Source of the DNA: an uncultured Bacteroidales bacterium
GTDB lineage: Bacteria; Bacteroidota; Bacteroidia; Bacteroidales; Paludibacteraceae
Length of the DNA stretch: 10,447 nt
Direction: 5' to 3'
Assembly: GCA_903899865.1 (NCBI GenBank)
Contig: CAIUKZ010000054.1
Location: forward strand, 1-10,447
This document shows, in pieces, positions 1 through 7,358 of the stretch. Positions within the stretch are counted from its first letter, which is position 1. The number at the start of each line of letters is the position of its first letter. The notes beneath the pieces are model-generated. The model made no database searches, had not been told where the DNA came from, and saw nothing but the letters and a program-made list of their open reading frames with translations. Position numbers and translations under genes: made by a program.

Positions 1-342
1 CAGCTTCGACCACACATACATGGCATGGTGCATTGCTCGGGTGGTGCACAAACTAAGATTCTACACTTCATTGACAATTTGAAAGTGATCAAAAACAAGC
101 TATTTGAAGTGCCACCACTTTTCCGCTTGATACAAAAAGAATCAGGCACCGACTGGAAAGAAATGTATAAAGTATTCAACATGGGACACCGATTGGAAGT
201 GTACCTCCCTGCTGAATATGCGCAACAAGTGATTGAAATTTCACAGTCATTCGGCATCGAAGCCCAAATCATAGGTCACTGCGAAGCCTCTGACAAGAAG
301 GAGTTGCTGATAGAAAGTGAATTTGGACGGTTTGAGTATTGA
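1..342 (+). CDS. purM: Phosphoribosylformylglycinamidine cyclo-ligase (AIR synthetase), C-terminal part, 5' end outside window
   Basis: PurM converts formylglycinamidine ribonucleotide to aminoimidazole ribonucleotide using ATP, the fifth step of cytoplasmic purine synthesis. The frame is open from base 1 to a TGA at 340-342 and gives 113 residues. The ATG at 25 is internal, because eight in-frame codons reading QLRPHIHG precede it. The segment HGMVHCSGGAQTK, the run VPPLFRLIQ and the stretch GTDWKEMYKVFNMGHR match the C-terminal domain of AIR synthases as I know them. In that family the NMG element sits in the second half of the PurM fold. The C terminus (SDKKELLIES followed by EFGRFEY) is a natural end, so the gene is cut only by the window edge. 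It is convergent with everything else here and looks like ordinary core chromosome next to a variable polysaccharide locus. Identification is by recalled family similarity, but the fit is strong. Confidence 0.93.
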   Translation, partial: QLRPHIHGMVHCSGGAQTKILHFIDNLKVIKNKLFEVPPLFRLIQKESGTDWKEMYKVFNMGHRLEVYLPAEYAQQVIEISQSFGIEAQIIGHCEASDKKELLIESEFGRFEY

Positions 343-362
343 TTGACGCAGATAAGAAAAGA

Positions 363-403
363 AAAGTTGATGAACAAGCTTATTTGACTTGTTAATCAAC
401 TTT
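363..403. terminator. Bidirectional intrinsic terminator hairpin downstream of purM
   Basis: Bases 363-378 and 388-403 form a 16-bp inverted repeat with one mismatch around a 9-base loop (379-387). It starts 20 bases after the purM stop. On the plus strand the stem is followed by a weak T-rich stretch (tttattataa). On the minus strand the stem is followed by a better T-rich tail (the complement of the A-rich run at about 351-362). It therefore suits both the rightward purM transcript and leftward transcripts arriving from the interrupted gene and the polysaccharide operon. The stem is read directly; terminator activity is inferred. Confidence 0.75.
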
Positions 404-555
404 ATTATAATTGAACCTTAATCGTTACATCGTTATTACCTTATAATGTTGATTCTCATCATCAGCGAGAACATTTAATTAAGTTCATATCAATACCTTT
501 CAAAGTTTGAGTAATCATCAATACCTCCGTCAATTAGAAAATAGCATAATTATAA

Positions 556-1008
556 TTAGTACTGCATGAAGTTACTTGTTTTACTTTGTTGCTTGTTTTT
601 CCTAATTTTCATTGGAGGATTAGGTACATAATATTTCTTCGGAATATCCAGGATGTCTACTTCAAGAGAAATATAAACTTGACTTTCAATTATAGAAATA
701 GATTTATCCAAAGTGTTTACAAATACAAATTTATAAGCATGATCTATACTTGGTGAAGAATAATCTAGATCAATAAGAAAAACCCAAGAATTAAAGTTCG
801 GAGACTGAATGTAATTCTGAATATACCCCTGTAATGTCGTGTTTGGTTGGATGATTTTTTTACTTCCATATACAGCATCGTTTCAGATGTTAATTATGCC
901 CTTATCTATTATTATTTTGTACGCTTCATCTCTAGTGATTGGGTTTTGTGAAAATAAATTCAGAGTTAAAAAAAGCACGCACACAGTAGAGAAAATATAT
1001 TTTTTCAT
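556..1008 (-). pseudogene. Exported small protein gene interrupted by one in-frame TGA
   Basis: Reading the minus strand from an ATG at 1008 gives one frame of 150 codons ending in TAA at 558-556, broken only by a TGA at 885-883 (codon 42). The first 20 or so residues (MKKYIFSTVCVLFLTLNLFS) form a clear signal peptide: a lysine pair, then a hydrophobic core, probably cleaved before Gln21. The mature part starts NPITRDEAYKIIIDKGI. After the stop, the same frame continues with coherent protein sequence, including the segments SPNFNSWVFLIDLD and HAYKFVFVNTLDKS, and a basic tail. This pattern (an ..EA..I start, then NSW.FxID, then a Y.FV strand) resembles, from memory, an N-terminal region of secreted Bacteroidota proteins of unknown function. 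I cannot name a family. No good restart codon follows the TGA, so most of the product is probably lost. The start lies 133 bases after the stop of the last glycosyltransferase gene. I saw no convincing promoter, terminator or ribosome site in that gap. Confidence 0.68.
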
Positions 1009-1141
1009 TTTGTTGAATTTTGGTATTGCTCCTTATTTATTGGGTTTATTTGATGCTAAAATACAAAAAAATAATTCTAGTCTGTTTTATATGAGAAAGC
1101 TTGTTGCAGATTAAGTAAAAGATTTTTATACGCGAATCGGA

Positions 1142-1939
1142 TTATTGAATATTTGCTAATGTGCTTTTATTTACTTCTTTTCTCTGAGCATCCCAGCACC
1201 ACCCCCATTTATTGAAATAGCGAATCATATTGGTGATGTGAATCCACAGCAGTTTTCGGCTTTTGTACGACTCCTGTGCGTGGTGATGTACTACACTCAC
1301 ATGAGGGTAAAACACCGTGCGATAGTGCTGATGAATGCGTCGTGTAAGGTCAATGTCTTCAGGGTACATAAAAAATCGTTCGTCAAACAGGCCTACTGTC
1401 TTCAATACTTCCACACGTAGCAACATAAAGCAGCCAGAAAGGTAAGGTACATCCATCACTTTATCATAACCCGTAGCACGTAATTCAAATCTAGCTCTTT
1501 GCTTTTCTGTCCATGAAGCAGGCAGAAAACGCCTGAATATCAAATCAAAAGGAGTGGGGAGTAATTTGCAGAGGAACTGAGTGCTTCCATCGGGATAAAC
1601 CACCTTAGGCATCACATGTCCCACATCGGTGTGCAAGTTCATATACTGCACCAGTTGCTCCAGATCGGTAACACGGCATTCTATATCAGGATTGATAACC
1701 AAGTGGTAATCGGCACCAAGTTCTATAGCTTGCCGAATGGCTATATTGTGAGCGGCACCGTAGCCCAGATTTTTGTTATTGAAGATATACCTGACACCCA
1801 ATTCGGAAAATCCATAAGTTGGAACAGACGAATTATCCACCACATACACCGCTTGCATCCCCTTGCACTGGACAAGTATCTCTATCAGAGATTTAAGCTC
1901 TGATACTGCGTGGTGGTATATGACGATGGAGGAGGTCAT
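1142..1939 (-). CDS. GT2 family glycosyltransferase, WbbL/rhamnosyltransferase-like
   Basis: This 265-residue cytoplasmic enzyme probably transfers a sugar from a nucleotide donor to the growing lipid-linked repeat unit. It has a single GT-A domain. Visible motifs are VVDNSS (33-38), the NxNLGYGAAHN segment (56-65), NPDI (83-86) in the place of the metal-binding DxD, YLSGCFMLLR (166-175), and FFMYPEDIDLTRR (189-201) with the EDxD pair that in this family contributes the catalytic base. The HHHAQES segment and the following Tyr/Trp-rich stretch (RYFNKWGW) are typical of WbbL-like rhamnosyltransferases, so L-rhamnose is a possible donor, though specificity cannot be read from sequence. The ATG at 1939 overlaps the previous stop by four bases (ATGA). 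It is the last gene of the operon. Sampled rows are about 43-50% GC, clearly richer than the genes upstream and close to purM, suggesting a different origin. Confidence 0.9.
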   Translation of the reverse strand: MTSSIVIYHHAVSELKSLIEILVQCKGMQAVYVVDNSSVPTYGFSELGVRYIFNNKNLGYGAAHNIAIRQAIELGADYHLVINPDIECRVTDLEQLVQYMNLHTDVGHVMPKVVYPDGSTQFLCKLLPTPFDLIFRRFLPASWTEKQRARFELRATGYDKVMDVPYLSGCFMLLRVEVLKTVGLFDERFFMYPEDIDLTRRIHQHYRTVFYPHVSVVHHHAQESYKSRKLLWIHITNMIRYFNKWGWCWDAQRKEVNKSTLANIQ

Positions 1940-2700
1940 TTATTGGAAATTGGGATTAATGCCATAAACTGAAAAATCTTCCGAGCATATTTACAAAAAA
2001 TGGTAAAAACACTTCCAACATTGTTCTTTCGTAATGCCGCAAAATCTTCAACGGACTTTTGAAAAATATTAGATACCGAATTATTACTCACACCGCCTAC
2101 TTCCATCTTTACCATAGTAATTGGCAAATATGATTTAATGACATCAACTTCCTTGAAGATACGTAGTATATAATCATAATCACCCGAAATTTTATAAGTT
2201 TCATCATACCCCCCATATTGCTCATAAACTTTTCTACGGCAATAAACAGTAGGATGTGGTGGCATCCAGCCGAATTTTAATTGTCTGGGGTTAAATTCGT
2301 TACTCTTCCAGAAGCGAATGGCTATTCCACCTTCAGAATTGCTCACGTATAATAAGTCGCCATACACAACATCGGTTTTGTGAGTCAAAAAAGTTTGCAC
2401 AATCCGAGATACAACATTCTTGTCTGCTAAAATATCATCAGAATTCAGAAAGCCAATTATATCGCCTGTAGACAACTTAATTCCTTTATTTAGGGCATCA
2501 TATATTCCCTTATCATTCTCCGAAATATAGTTGGAAATGGTAGCTTGGTTGGCACTTATAATGTTTAAAGTGTTATCAGTAGATCCTCCATCAACTACAA
2601 TGTGCTCAATATTTTTATAATCTTGAAATATTACTGAGTCGATAGTTTTTTGCAAACTTCTTTCGCTGTTAAATGTTGATGTGATGATAGATACTTTCAT
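1936..2700 (-). CDS. GT2 family glycosyltransferase, WcaE/WfgS-like
   Basis: A 254-residue GT-A fold enzyme expected to add one sugar to the repeat unit at the cytoplasmic face. Motifs in order: VSIITSTFNS at the N terminus, VVDGGSTDNT (35-44) for nucleotide binding, SENDKGIYDALNKGI (60-74), FLNSDD (84-89) carrying the DxD-type metal site, MPPHPTVYCRR (146-156) and ISGDYDYILRI (171-181). The combination of SExDxGIYDAxNKG, PxHP and GDYxxxxR is the hallmark of the colanic acid WcaE/WfgS branch of GT2 as I know it. Donor and linkage cannot be predicted. The ATG at 2700 overlaps the stop of the upstream GT4 gene in an ATGA (2697-2700), and its own stop overlaps the next start in the same way, so translation is probably coupled on both sides. 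The gene is AT-rich (sampled rows 30-37% GC), unlike the gene after it. The length is normal for this group. Confidence 0.92.
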   Translation of the reverse strand: MKVSIITSTFNSERSLQKTIDSVIFQDYKNIEHIVVDGGSTDNTLNIISANQATISNYISENDKGIYDALNKGIKLSTGDIIGFLNSDDILADKNVVSRIVQTFLTHKTDVVYGDLLYVSNSEGGIAIRFWKSNEFNPRQLKFGWMPPHPTVYCRRKVYEQYGGYDETYKISGDYDYILRIFKEVDVIKSYLPITMVKMEVGGVSNNSVSNIFQKSVEDFAALRKNNVGSVFTIFCKYARKIFQFMALIPISNK

Positions 2701-3782
2701 TTATCTTGCTTACTACAACTTATTATATTATAGATCCTTATGGTCTCTTCAAATGTTTTATCCCAAGTATATTTTGATGAATTTGCAAGTCCTTGCCTTA
2801 CAATTTGATCTCTACTGTCTGAATCAAAAAGGTGTGCTTTTATGAGATTTGAAATTTCAGGAGCATTAAACTCATCGAACAATAATGGCGTATCCCCAAT
2901 AATTTCTTTCATCGCACCACCATTATAAGCCACTACAGGACAACCAGCCTTCTGTGCTTCTATTATCGGTATTCCGAATCCCTCATACATTGATGGATAA
3001 ATCAAGCAAAGTGCATTTGAATAAAGAGAATTTAAATCATTATCAGAGATGTTTTGAAAAACCTGATATTGATTTTCGGGCAAAATACTCCTCACCATTT
3101 TCTCTTCTTCGGTTGTAAGCCTTCCACCACCAACAATTACCAAACCCAAATTTAGGCCCGCGGCAGTTTCAAGTGCCAAGTCAAAACGTTTGTATTCATC
3201 TCTAACACCAACGTAAATGAGGTATTGATCTTTATTAAATCGAGATTGTAATCCTGAATATAAAAAATCGGGATTATAATTATCAGAACAACCGTTATGA
3301 ACAACAAACACCCTTCCTCTATTAATCTTTGGGAACATCAAGAGTAAATCATTCTTTGTGTTTTCGGATACACAGATGATATAATCCGATTTTTCAATAG
3401 CTCTACGTTTTTGAAAACAATGGATCTGCTTTCTTATGCCCGATCTGAATTTCTCATAGATAAAATCATGTACGGTGGTTATGTTGATCGCATTTGTGTC
3501 AGACGATGTTCTGTAATACGATGAGTGAAAGATAAAAGGCTCATTTGTTTGACCAACTCTAGGATTTAAATATCGAATTATCGAAACAGGGAATGTATCA
3601 ATAGAGATAGAATTGATTTCCAATTTCTTTCGAAAAATATTCTCGGTGGCTCCATTGTATTCCAAGAAAGACAAATCAAATTTCTTGTTCTCCAGCATTC
3701 TTTTCAACAACTCATACCAAACAACAGAGATTCCTCCTGATCTCTGTAATGAAAAAACTATGTTGTCAAATACAATCTTCAT
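2697..3782 (-). CDS. GT4 family glycosyltransferase, MtfB-like
   Basis: A 361-residue GT-B fold retaining glycosyltransferase, likely cytoplasmic or peripheral to the inner membrane, using a nucleotide-sugar donor. The N-terminal acceptor domain shows SGGIS (15-19), FHSSYYR (85-91), TVHDFIYE (103-110) and a helix ending in SDYIICVSENTKNDL (132-145). VVHNG (160-164) leads into the donor domain, followed by YVGVRDEYKRFD (190-201) and PSMYEGFGIPIIEAQ (263-277), in which Glu267 and Glu275 form the conserved E-x7-E motif. AGCPVVAYNGGA follows. The HDFxYE and YKRFD motifs place it in the MtfB-like (mannosyltransferase B) subgroup of GT4. A mannosyl or similar transfer is possible but not established. 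It starts 15 bases after the stop of the other GT4 gene and ends with an ATGA overlap into the next gene. Domain order and length are complete, with no sign of damage. Confidence 0.92.
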   Translation of the reverse strand: MKIVFDNIVFSLQRSGGISVVWYELLKRMLENKKFDLSFLEYNGATENIFRKKLEINSISIDTFPVSIIRYLNPRVGQTNEPFIFHSSYYRTSSDTNAINITTVHDFIYEKFRSGIRKQIHCFQKRRAIEKSDYIICVSENTKNDLLLMFPKINRGRVFVVHNGCSDNYNPDFLYSGLQSRFNKDQYLIYVGVRDEYKRFDLALETAAGLNLGLVIVGGGRLTTEEEKMVRSILPENQYQVFQNISDNDLNSLYSNALCLIYPSMYEGFGIPIIEAQKAGCPVVAYNGGAMKEIIGDTPLLFDEFNAPEISNLIKAHLFDSDSRDQIVRQGLANSSKYTWDKTFEETIRIYNIISCSKQDK

Positions 3783-3797
3783 TGTTTATTCGAAGGA

Positions 3798-4955
3798 TTA
3801 TTTTTTCAAATTATACAACTTTTCAAAAAGAGCAATCCAGTCATTCATAATCTTGTCCACTGCCAATTCTTTTGATTTTTGAATGGAGTTCCCCCCGAAA
3901 GTAGTTCTTAAATCTGCATTATCTATTAACTGTATAATTTTATCAGCCAACGAATTGACATCCTGTGGTTCTACCAAAAATCCATTATACTCGTTGGTCA
4001 CAAGTTCCCTTGGACCATATTCACAGTCGAAAGCTACAATGGGCAAACCACACGTCATTGCTTCTATCATTGCCATGGGCAGACCTTCATATAAAGAACT
4101 TAATACAAAAATAGAGCTTTCTAAGTATTTATCCTGAATATCAGACACAACACCGCATAATTTAACACAGTTATCCATCCGTGAATCAGAGATTTTCTTT
4201 GAGAGTACTTCCTTCAATTCACCATCACCATAAATTTCAAGTTTCCAATCAGGATAAATTTGACATACTTTGCTCCAAGCATCTATCAGCATATCATAGC
4301 CTTTTTGTGGACTCAGTCGTCCCACTGCTATAACATTTTTGTTATTCAACTTTGATGTGGAAAGTGGGTTAAAAACTGCTGGATTGGGTATTCTTAGGAC
4401 ATTCTTACTATACATCAACCATTGTTTTTCATCCTCTTTTGTAAGAACCACAAATGTATCCAACTTTTTTGCAGATTGAATCAATTGATAAGTACGCAAG
4501 GCTCCAAGTGCCTTCCAAAGCAGTCCCCTTTTTCTTGCACTCAAGAATTGTGATCTGTTATTGATTGAAAAATGAATTTCTCCCACTCTAATACAATTCA
4601 CATTTAGATTTCCAAAGAAGTCTATCTCTTTGCCACACAGAGAAATACATATATCTATTTGATTCTCATCAATTATCGCTTTCAATTGCTTTTTATAGCT
4701 CCAAAGTTTTCTATGATGAGAGATAGTTTTTGAAATCAAAGTAGATTTAAAATGTGCTTCAAAATCTAAATCAAGGTGTATTACCTTTATTCTTGGATTG
4801 AGCGGATAGCTTAATTCTTGATTCAATCTATGATCAGTAGTGACGATGTATATCTCATAATCCGTGAGGTCTGCTAAAAAATTGGCTTTAATAGACATCA
4901 CGCGCTCCATCCCCCCCGTATTGTGTAGCGCAGGAATACAATATAGCAGCTTCAT
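3798..4955 (-). CDS. GT4 family glycosyltransferase
   Basis: A 385-residue GT-B fold enzyme of GT4, expected to extend the lipid-linked oligosaccharide from a nucleotide sugar in the cytoplasm. The glycine-rich acceptor-side loop is NTGGMERV (12-19). The donor half begins near NVIAVGRLSPQKGYD (207-221), with IYGDGELK (241-248), then SSLYEGLPMAMIEAM (286-300), where Glu290 and Glu298 make the E-x7-E pair. CGLPIVAFD, GPREL and NGFLV follow, as in many capsule and O-antigen GT4 enzymes. The ATG at 4955 shares one base with the stop of the polymerase gene (TAATG), a typical coupling arrangement. The GG of the N-terminal motif is written as a run of seven G on the minus strand (4911-4917), and a second run of six G lies near the 3' end (3891-3896). 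Both encode Gly-Gly in frame. Acceptor and donor are unknown. It is not closely similar in motif detail to the adjacent GT4, so the two are unlikely to be a recent duplication. Confidence 0.92.
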   Translation of the reverse strand: MKLLYCIPALHNTGGMERVMSIKANFLADLTDYEIYIVTTDHRLNQELSYPLNPRIKVIHLDLDFEAHFKSTLISKTISHHRKLWSYKKQLKAIIDENQIDICISLCGKEIDFFGNLNVNCIRVGEIHFSINNRSQFLSARKRGLLWKALGALRTYQLIQSAKKLDTFVVLTKEDEKQWLMYSKNVLRIPNPAVFNPLSTSKLNNKNVIAVGRLSPQKGYDMLIDAWSKVCQIYPDWKLEIYGDGELKEVLSKKISDSRMDNCVKLCGVVSDIQDKYLESSIFVLSSLYEGLPMAMIEAMTCGLPIVAFDCEYGPRELVTNEYNGFLVEPQDVNSLADKIIQLIDNADLRTTFGGNSIQKSKELAVDKIMNDWIALFEKLYNLKK

Positions 4956-6355
4956 TAGGATAGAATTGGTGGCTTTTCAGGATTATTTTCTCCGATTACT
5001 TTCTCACTCTTATTACGCGACTTAGTCAATAACAAAGTAAAATAGACTAGGATAAGACTCCAAACAATAAGTCGTGGATCCAAAATTATTGGACCTCTGG
5101 AATAAGCCACTGCATGTGATACGAAAAGGTAATACAACACATAAGCATAGACGTTTTTACGGGATGCGTAGTAACTGAGCTTTATAGTGTGCCCCAAGAA
5201 AAAACAAAACCCAACCACTCCCCATGTTCCAAAAGCTAGGTAAGCCTCGCCTATCATATTGGTGCCAAGTCCCCAGCTGTTATTTTTTCCAAATTGTAAA
5301 TAGGTGGGCATATCCCCTGCAGTAATCAATTCGCTAGGAACACTGAGTTTGGATGTGAGCCAACTCGCAGAACCTGGAATTGGAGAAAATATGTCAACCA
5401 ACATACTTCTCATATATGTAAAATCGCTCTTTTCGATATAATCAACCAGCACATACAAATTTCTATTGTTGATAATAAGATCCAAAAAAATGTCAAAAAA
5501 AGAGTACAATCTAATCTTAAAAAGCATTGAAATATCCCATTTACCTTGCGTTATATTCAACTTGCGCAAGTTAACTACAGCAAACAAAATCAAAGAACCA
5601 ACAATTATAGCTGTAAGGAGCTTAACCGGCGAAATCCTTTTTACATTATTACTATATGACACAATGATAATCAGCCCTATACTTAACACTTGAATTCTTG
5701 AACCTGTGGAGAGTATCAACACACAAAATAGAAGCACAAAAGGCAGATAAAATAGATATTGCGATTTCTTGAGCTTAAAAAGAAACAAGCTGAATAGCGA
5801 AAAAGTAATAATAAATAAATTGTTGAAATATGAATAAATTCCAACCTGCTTTATATTTTCATGACCCGAATAAACATTTCGAATTGCTTCTAATCCTCCA
5901 AACAAAACATACAACCCAAAAGAAATAACTGTTAATATAAAAAAAATATCCACACTAGACTTTCCTATTTTAAATGGAGTCTCTGATTCGATCTTCCTAT
6001 TCAGATTAAGAAGCTTGGTTGTCCCTAAAAGAAAAAAAGTGTATCCCAAATATGCCAGTGAGGTGGATTTGTTAATTATCGAGACATTGAATGGGTAGGA
6101 AAAAATTGAAACATGTGGATTGTGTTGAAAGTAAACGATGGGATAAACGAAATTAACCAATCCAAATGAGATGGCGAAAAAGAACTCGAAGCACACAAGG
6201 TTCTTTTTATCATCTAAACTAAAATAAGCTGTGCTGTGAAATAAAAACAACCCTGCAATCAGGCTACAAAACTCATAAGAATATCCATCTGGTGTGAATA
6301 CAAACAAAACAATCGAAACTACACAGAAAAAAATGTTTGTTATTAATAGATTCAT
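4955..6355 (-). CDS. wzy: Oligosaccharide repeat-unit polymerase (Wzy-like) integral membrane protein
   Basis: A 466-residue polytopic inner-membrane protein with about 11-12 hydrophobic segments, two near the N terminus and the last around residues 425-445, then a charged cytoplasmic tail. Wzy proteins join flipped repeat units on the periplasmic side. Supporting features are LSTGSR (215-220) at the end of a membrane segment, a long hydrophilic loop at about 262-368, and GLGTNMIGEAYLAFGTWG (362-379), which has the E-x-Y-xx-FG-xx-G pattern seen near the C terminus of O-antigen polymerases of the repeat-unit polymerase type. Position agrees: it sits in a dense cluster with a flippase and four glycosyltransferases and is the only other full-length polytopic protein without a flippase or GT-C look. 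The ATG at 6355 follows the upstream stop by four bases, and its TAA overlaps the next ATG by one base. It is very AT-rich (22% GC in row 5461-5520), as is usual for wzy genes. The linkage formed cannot be predicted. Confidence 0.85.
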   Translation of the reverse strand: MNLLITNIFFCVVSIVLFVFTPDGYSYEFCSLIAGLFLFHSTAYFSLDDKKNLVCFEFFFAISFGLVNFVYPIVYFQHNPHVSIFSYPFNVSIINKSTSLAYLGYTFFLLGTTKLLNLNRKIESETPFKIGKSSVDIFFILTVISFGLYVLFGGLEAIRNVYSGHENIKQVGIYSYFNNLFIITFSLFSLFLFKLKKSQYLFYLPFVLLFCVLILSTGSRIQVLSIGLIIIVSYSNNVKRISPVKLLTAIIVGSLILFAVVNLRKLNITQGKWDISMLFKIRLYSFFDIFLDLIINNRNLYVLVDYIEKSDFTYMRSMLVDIFSPIPGSASWLTSKLSVPSELITAGDMPTYLQFGKNNSWGLGTNMIGEAYLAFGTWGVVGFCFFLGHTIKLSYYASRKNVYAYVLYYLFVSHAVAYSRGPIILDPRLIVWSLILVYFTLLLTKSRNKSEKVIGENNPEKPPILS

Positions 6356-6359
6356 GCTA

Positions 6360-7358
6360 CTACTTTCTTCCCTTTATTTTCTGGTAAATTTCCACCAGTA
6401 GTTTATAGATAGATATATAAATAGATAGAAAGTGTCTGTTAAAGTGACTTCCTAAGGTTAAGAGTGATTTTTGGTGTAAAGATAGTTTAATTTTTTTATA
6501 CACATCAGGAGAAATGACGATACCCTCTGTTATAACATTTTTATTTTCAATTCTAGAATATCTGTATAAATCTATTTTTTTTCTTATTCTCCCCTCTTCT
6601 ATATTTTCACTGAACTCAGAATAATCAGGTTGTAGTTCAAAAAAATTACTGACAATTTTTAGACCATCAATTATGTTTTGTGTGTTTGCATCGGACCATG
6701 TTTTGGAAAACGCATTTTCATTAATTTGATTGTAATGATAGAGAGGTTTTGCTACTTTAGAAATCTTACTTGCAAAATAACACAATCTAGTGGTTAAAAC
6801 GTAGTCTTCACCCATATCTATACCTTCAAATCCCCATATATTATTATCAAAATACAGTTCTCGCCGAATCAACTTAGCCCATAAACTTGGAATCAATTCT
6901 GCACTTACTGTTTTTTTTGTATATTCTTTTGCTGAGTCATGAAATGGTTGTTCCCAGATTTTTCTTGCAATTCCCCAGTCTAAATAAAAGTCACACGCCA
7001 CAATATCTGCTTTGTCTGCAATGGCTTTCTGATAAAGCAACTCAACTGTATATAACTCTATATAATCATCACTATCCACATGTAAAATGTATTCACCACT
7101 CGATGCTTTCAAACCAGTATTTCTTGCCGAAGCAAGACCTTTATTGTGTTCATGGTCAATAATTTTAACCTGAGATTGTCTTTGTGGATACTCGATGAGA
7201 ATTGTTCTTAAAATTTCAATCGAATTATCTGGCGAACAGTCATTTACATAAACAAATTCGATATTATAAAATGTTTGTTCAAACAAAGAGCGTGCACATC
7301 GTTCTATAAATTTTGAAACATTATATACAGGAACTATTATTGATACTTGTGGATTCAT
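6360..7358 (-). CDS. GT2 family glycosyltransferase (GT-A fold)
   Basis: A 332-residue cytoplasmic GT2 enzyme likely adding one sugar of the repeat unit. The N-terminal GT-A domain shows VSIIVPVYNVSKFIERC (5-21), YVNDCSPDNS (37-46), HNKGLASARNTGL (71-83) and LHVDSDD (92-98), in which DSDD is the metal and nucleotide-diphosphate site. FEGIDMGEDY (177-186) supplies the ED pair found near the acceptor site of this subgroup. The motif set matches the common EpsJ/WaaB-like GT2 proteins in capsule loci. The C-terminal 130 residues are less conserved, basic and partly hydrophobic, and could lie against the membrane. It starts in an ATGA overlap with the flippase stop (7355-7358) and ends with two consecutive TAG codons just before the polymerase ATG. 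The gene is AT-rich like its neighbours. Donor sugar and linkage are unknown. Confidence 0.92.
   Translation of the reverse strand: MNPQVSIIVPVYNVSKFIERCARSLFEQTFYNIEFVYVNDCSPDNSIEILRTILIEYPQRQSQVKIIDHEHNKGLASARNTGLKASSGEYILHVDSDDYIELYTVELLYQKAIADKADIVACDFYLDWGIARKIWEQPFHDSAKEYTKKTVSAELIPSLWAKLIRRELYFDNNIWGFEGIDMGEDYVLTTRLCYFASKISKVAKPLYHYNQINENAFSKTWSDANTQNIIDGLKIVSNFFELQPDYSEFSENIEEGRIRKKIDLYRYSRIENKNVITEGIVISPDVYKKIKLSLHQKSLLTLGSHFNRHFLSIYISIYKLLVEIYQKIKGRK

Noticed and set aside
883..885. In-frame TGA as a selenocysteine codon
   Set aside because: The bases following the TGA show no evident hairpin of the bacterial SECIS type, the context has no redox motif, and nothing else in the window suggests selenoprotein synthesis.
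839..1114. Plus-strand open frame of 91 codons with hydrophobic stretches
   Set aside because: It lies opposite the interrupted exported-protein gene and runs past that gene's start. The minus-strand frame has a proper signal peptide and protein-like sequence; the plus-strand product has no recognisable motif.
1009..1141. Promoter for the interrupted gene or terminator for the operon
   Set aside because: I looked for the Bacteroides-type TTTG / TAnnTTTG pair and for a stem with a T run on the minus strand. Only T-rich near misses without correct spacing were found, and an AAGGAG-like string lies about 20 bases from the ATG, too far to count.
1925..1939. CCTCCTCC just inside the last glycosyltransferase gene as a regulatory site
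   Set aside because: It simply encodes the start of the protein (Met-Thr-Ser-Ser) and resembles the anti-Shine-Dalgarno sequence by chance; no supporting structure was seen.
2697..4955. The two adjacent GT4 genes as a tandem duplication
   Set aside because: Apart from the general GT4 E-x7-E region their motifs differ (HDFxYE and YKRFD in one, GGMERV and GPREL in the other), so they belong to different subgroups.
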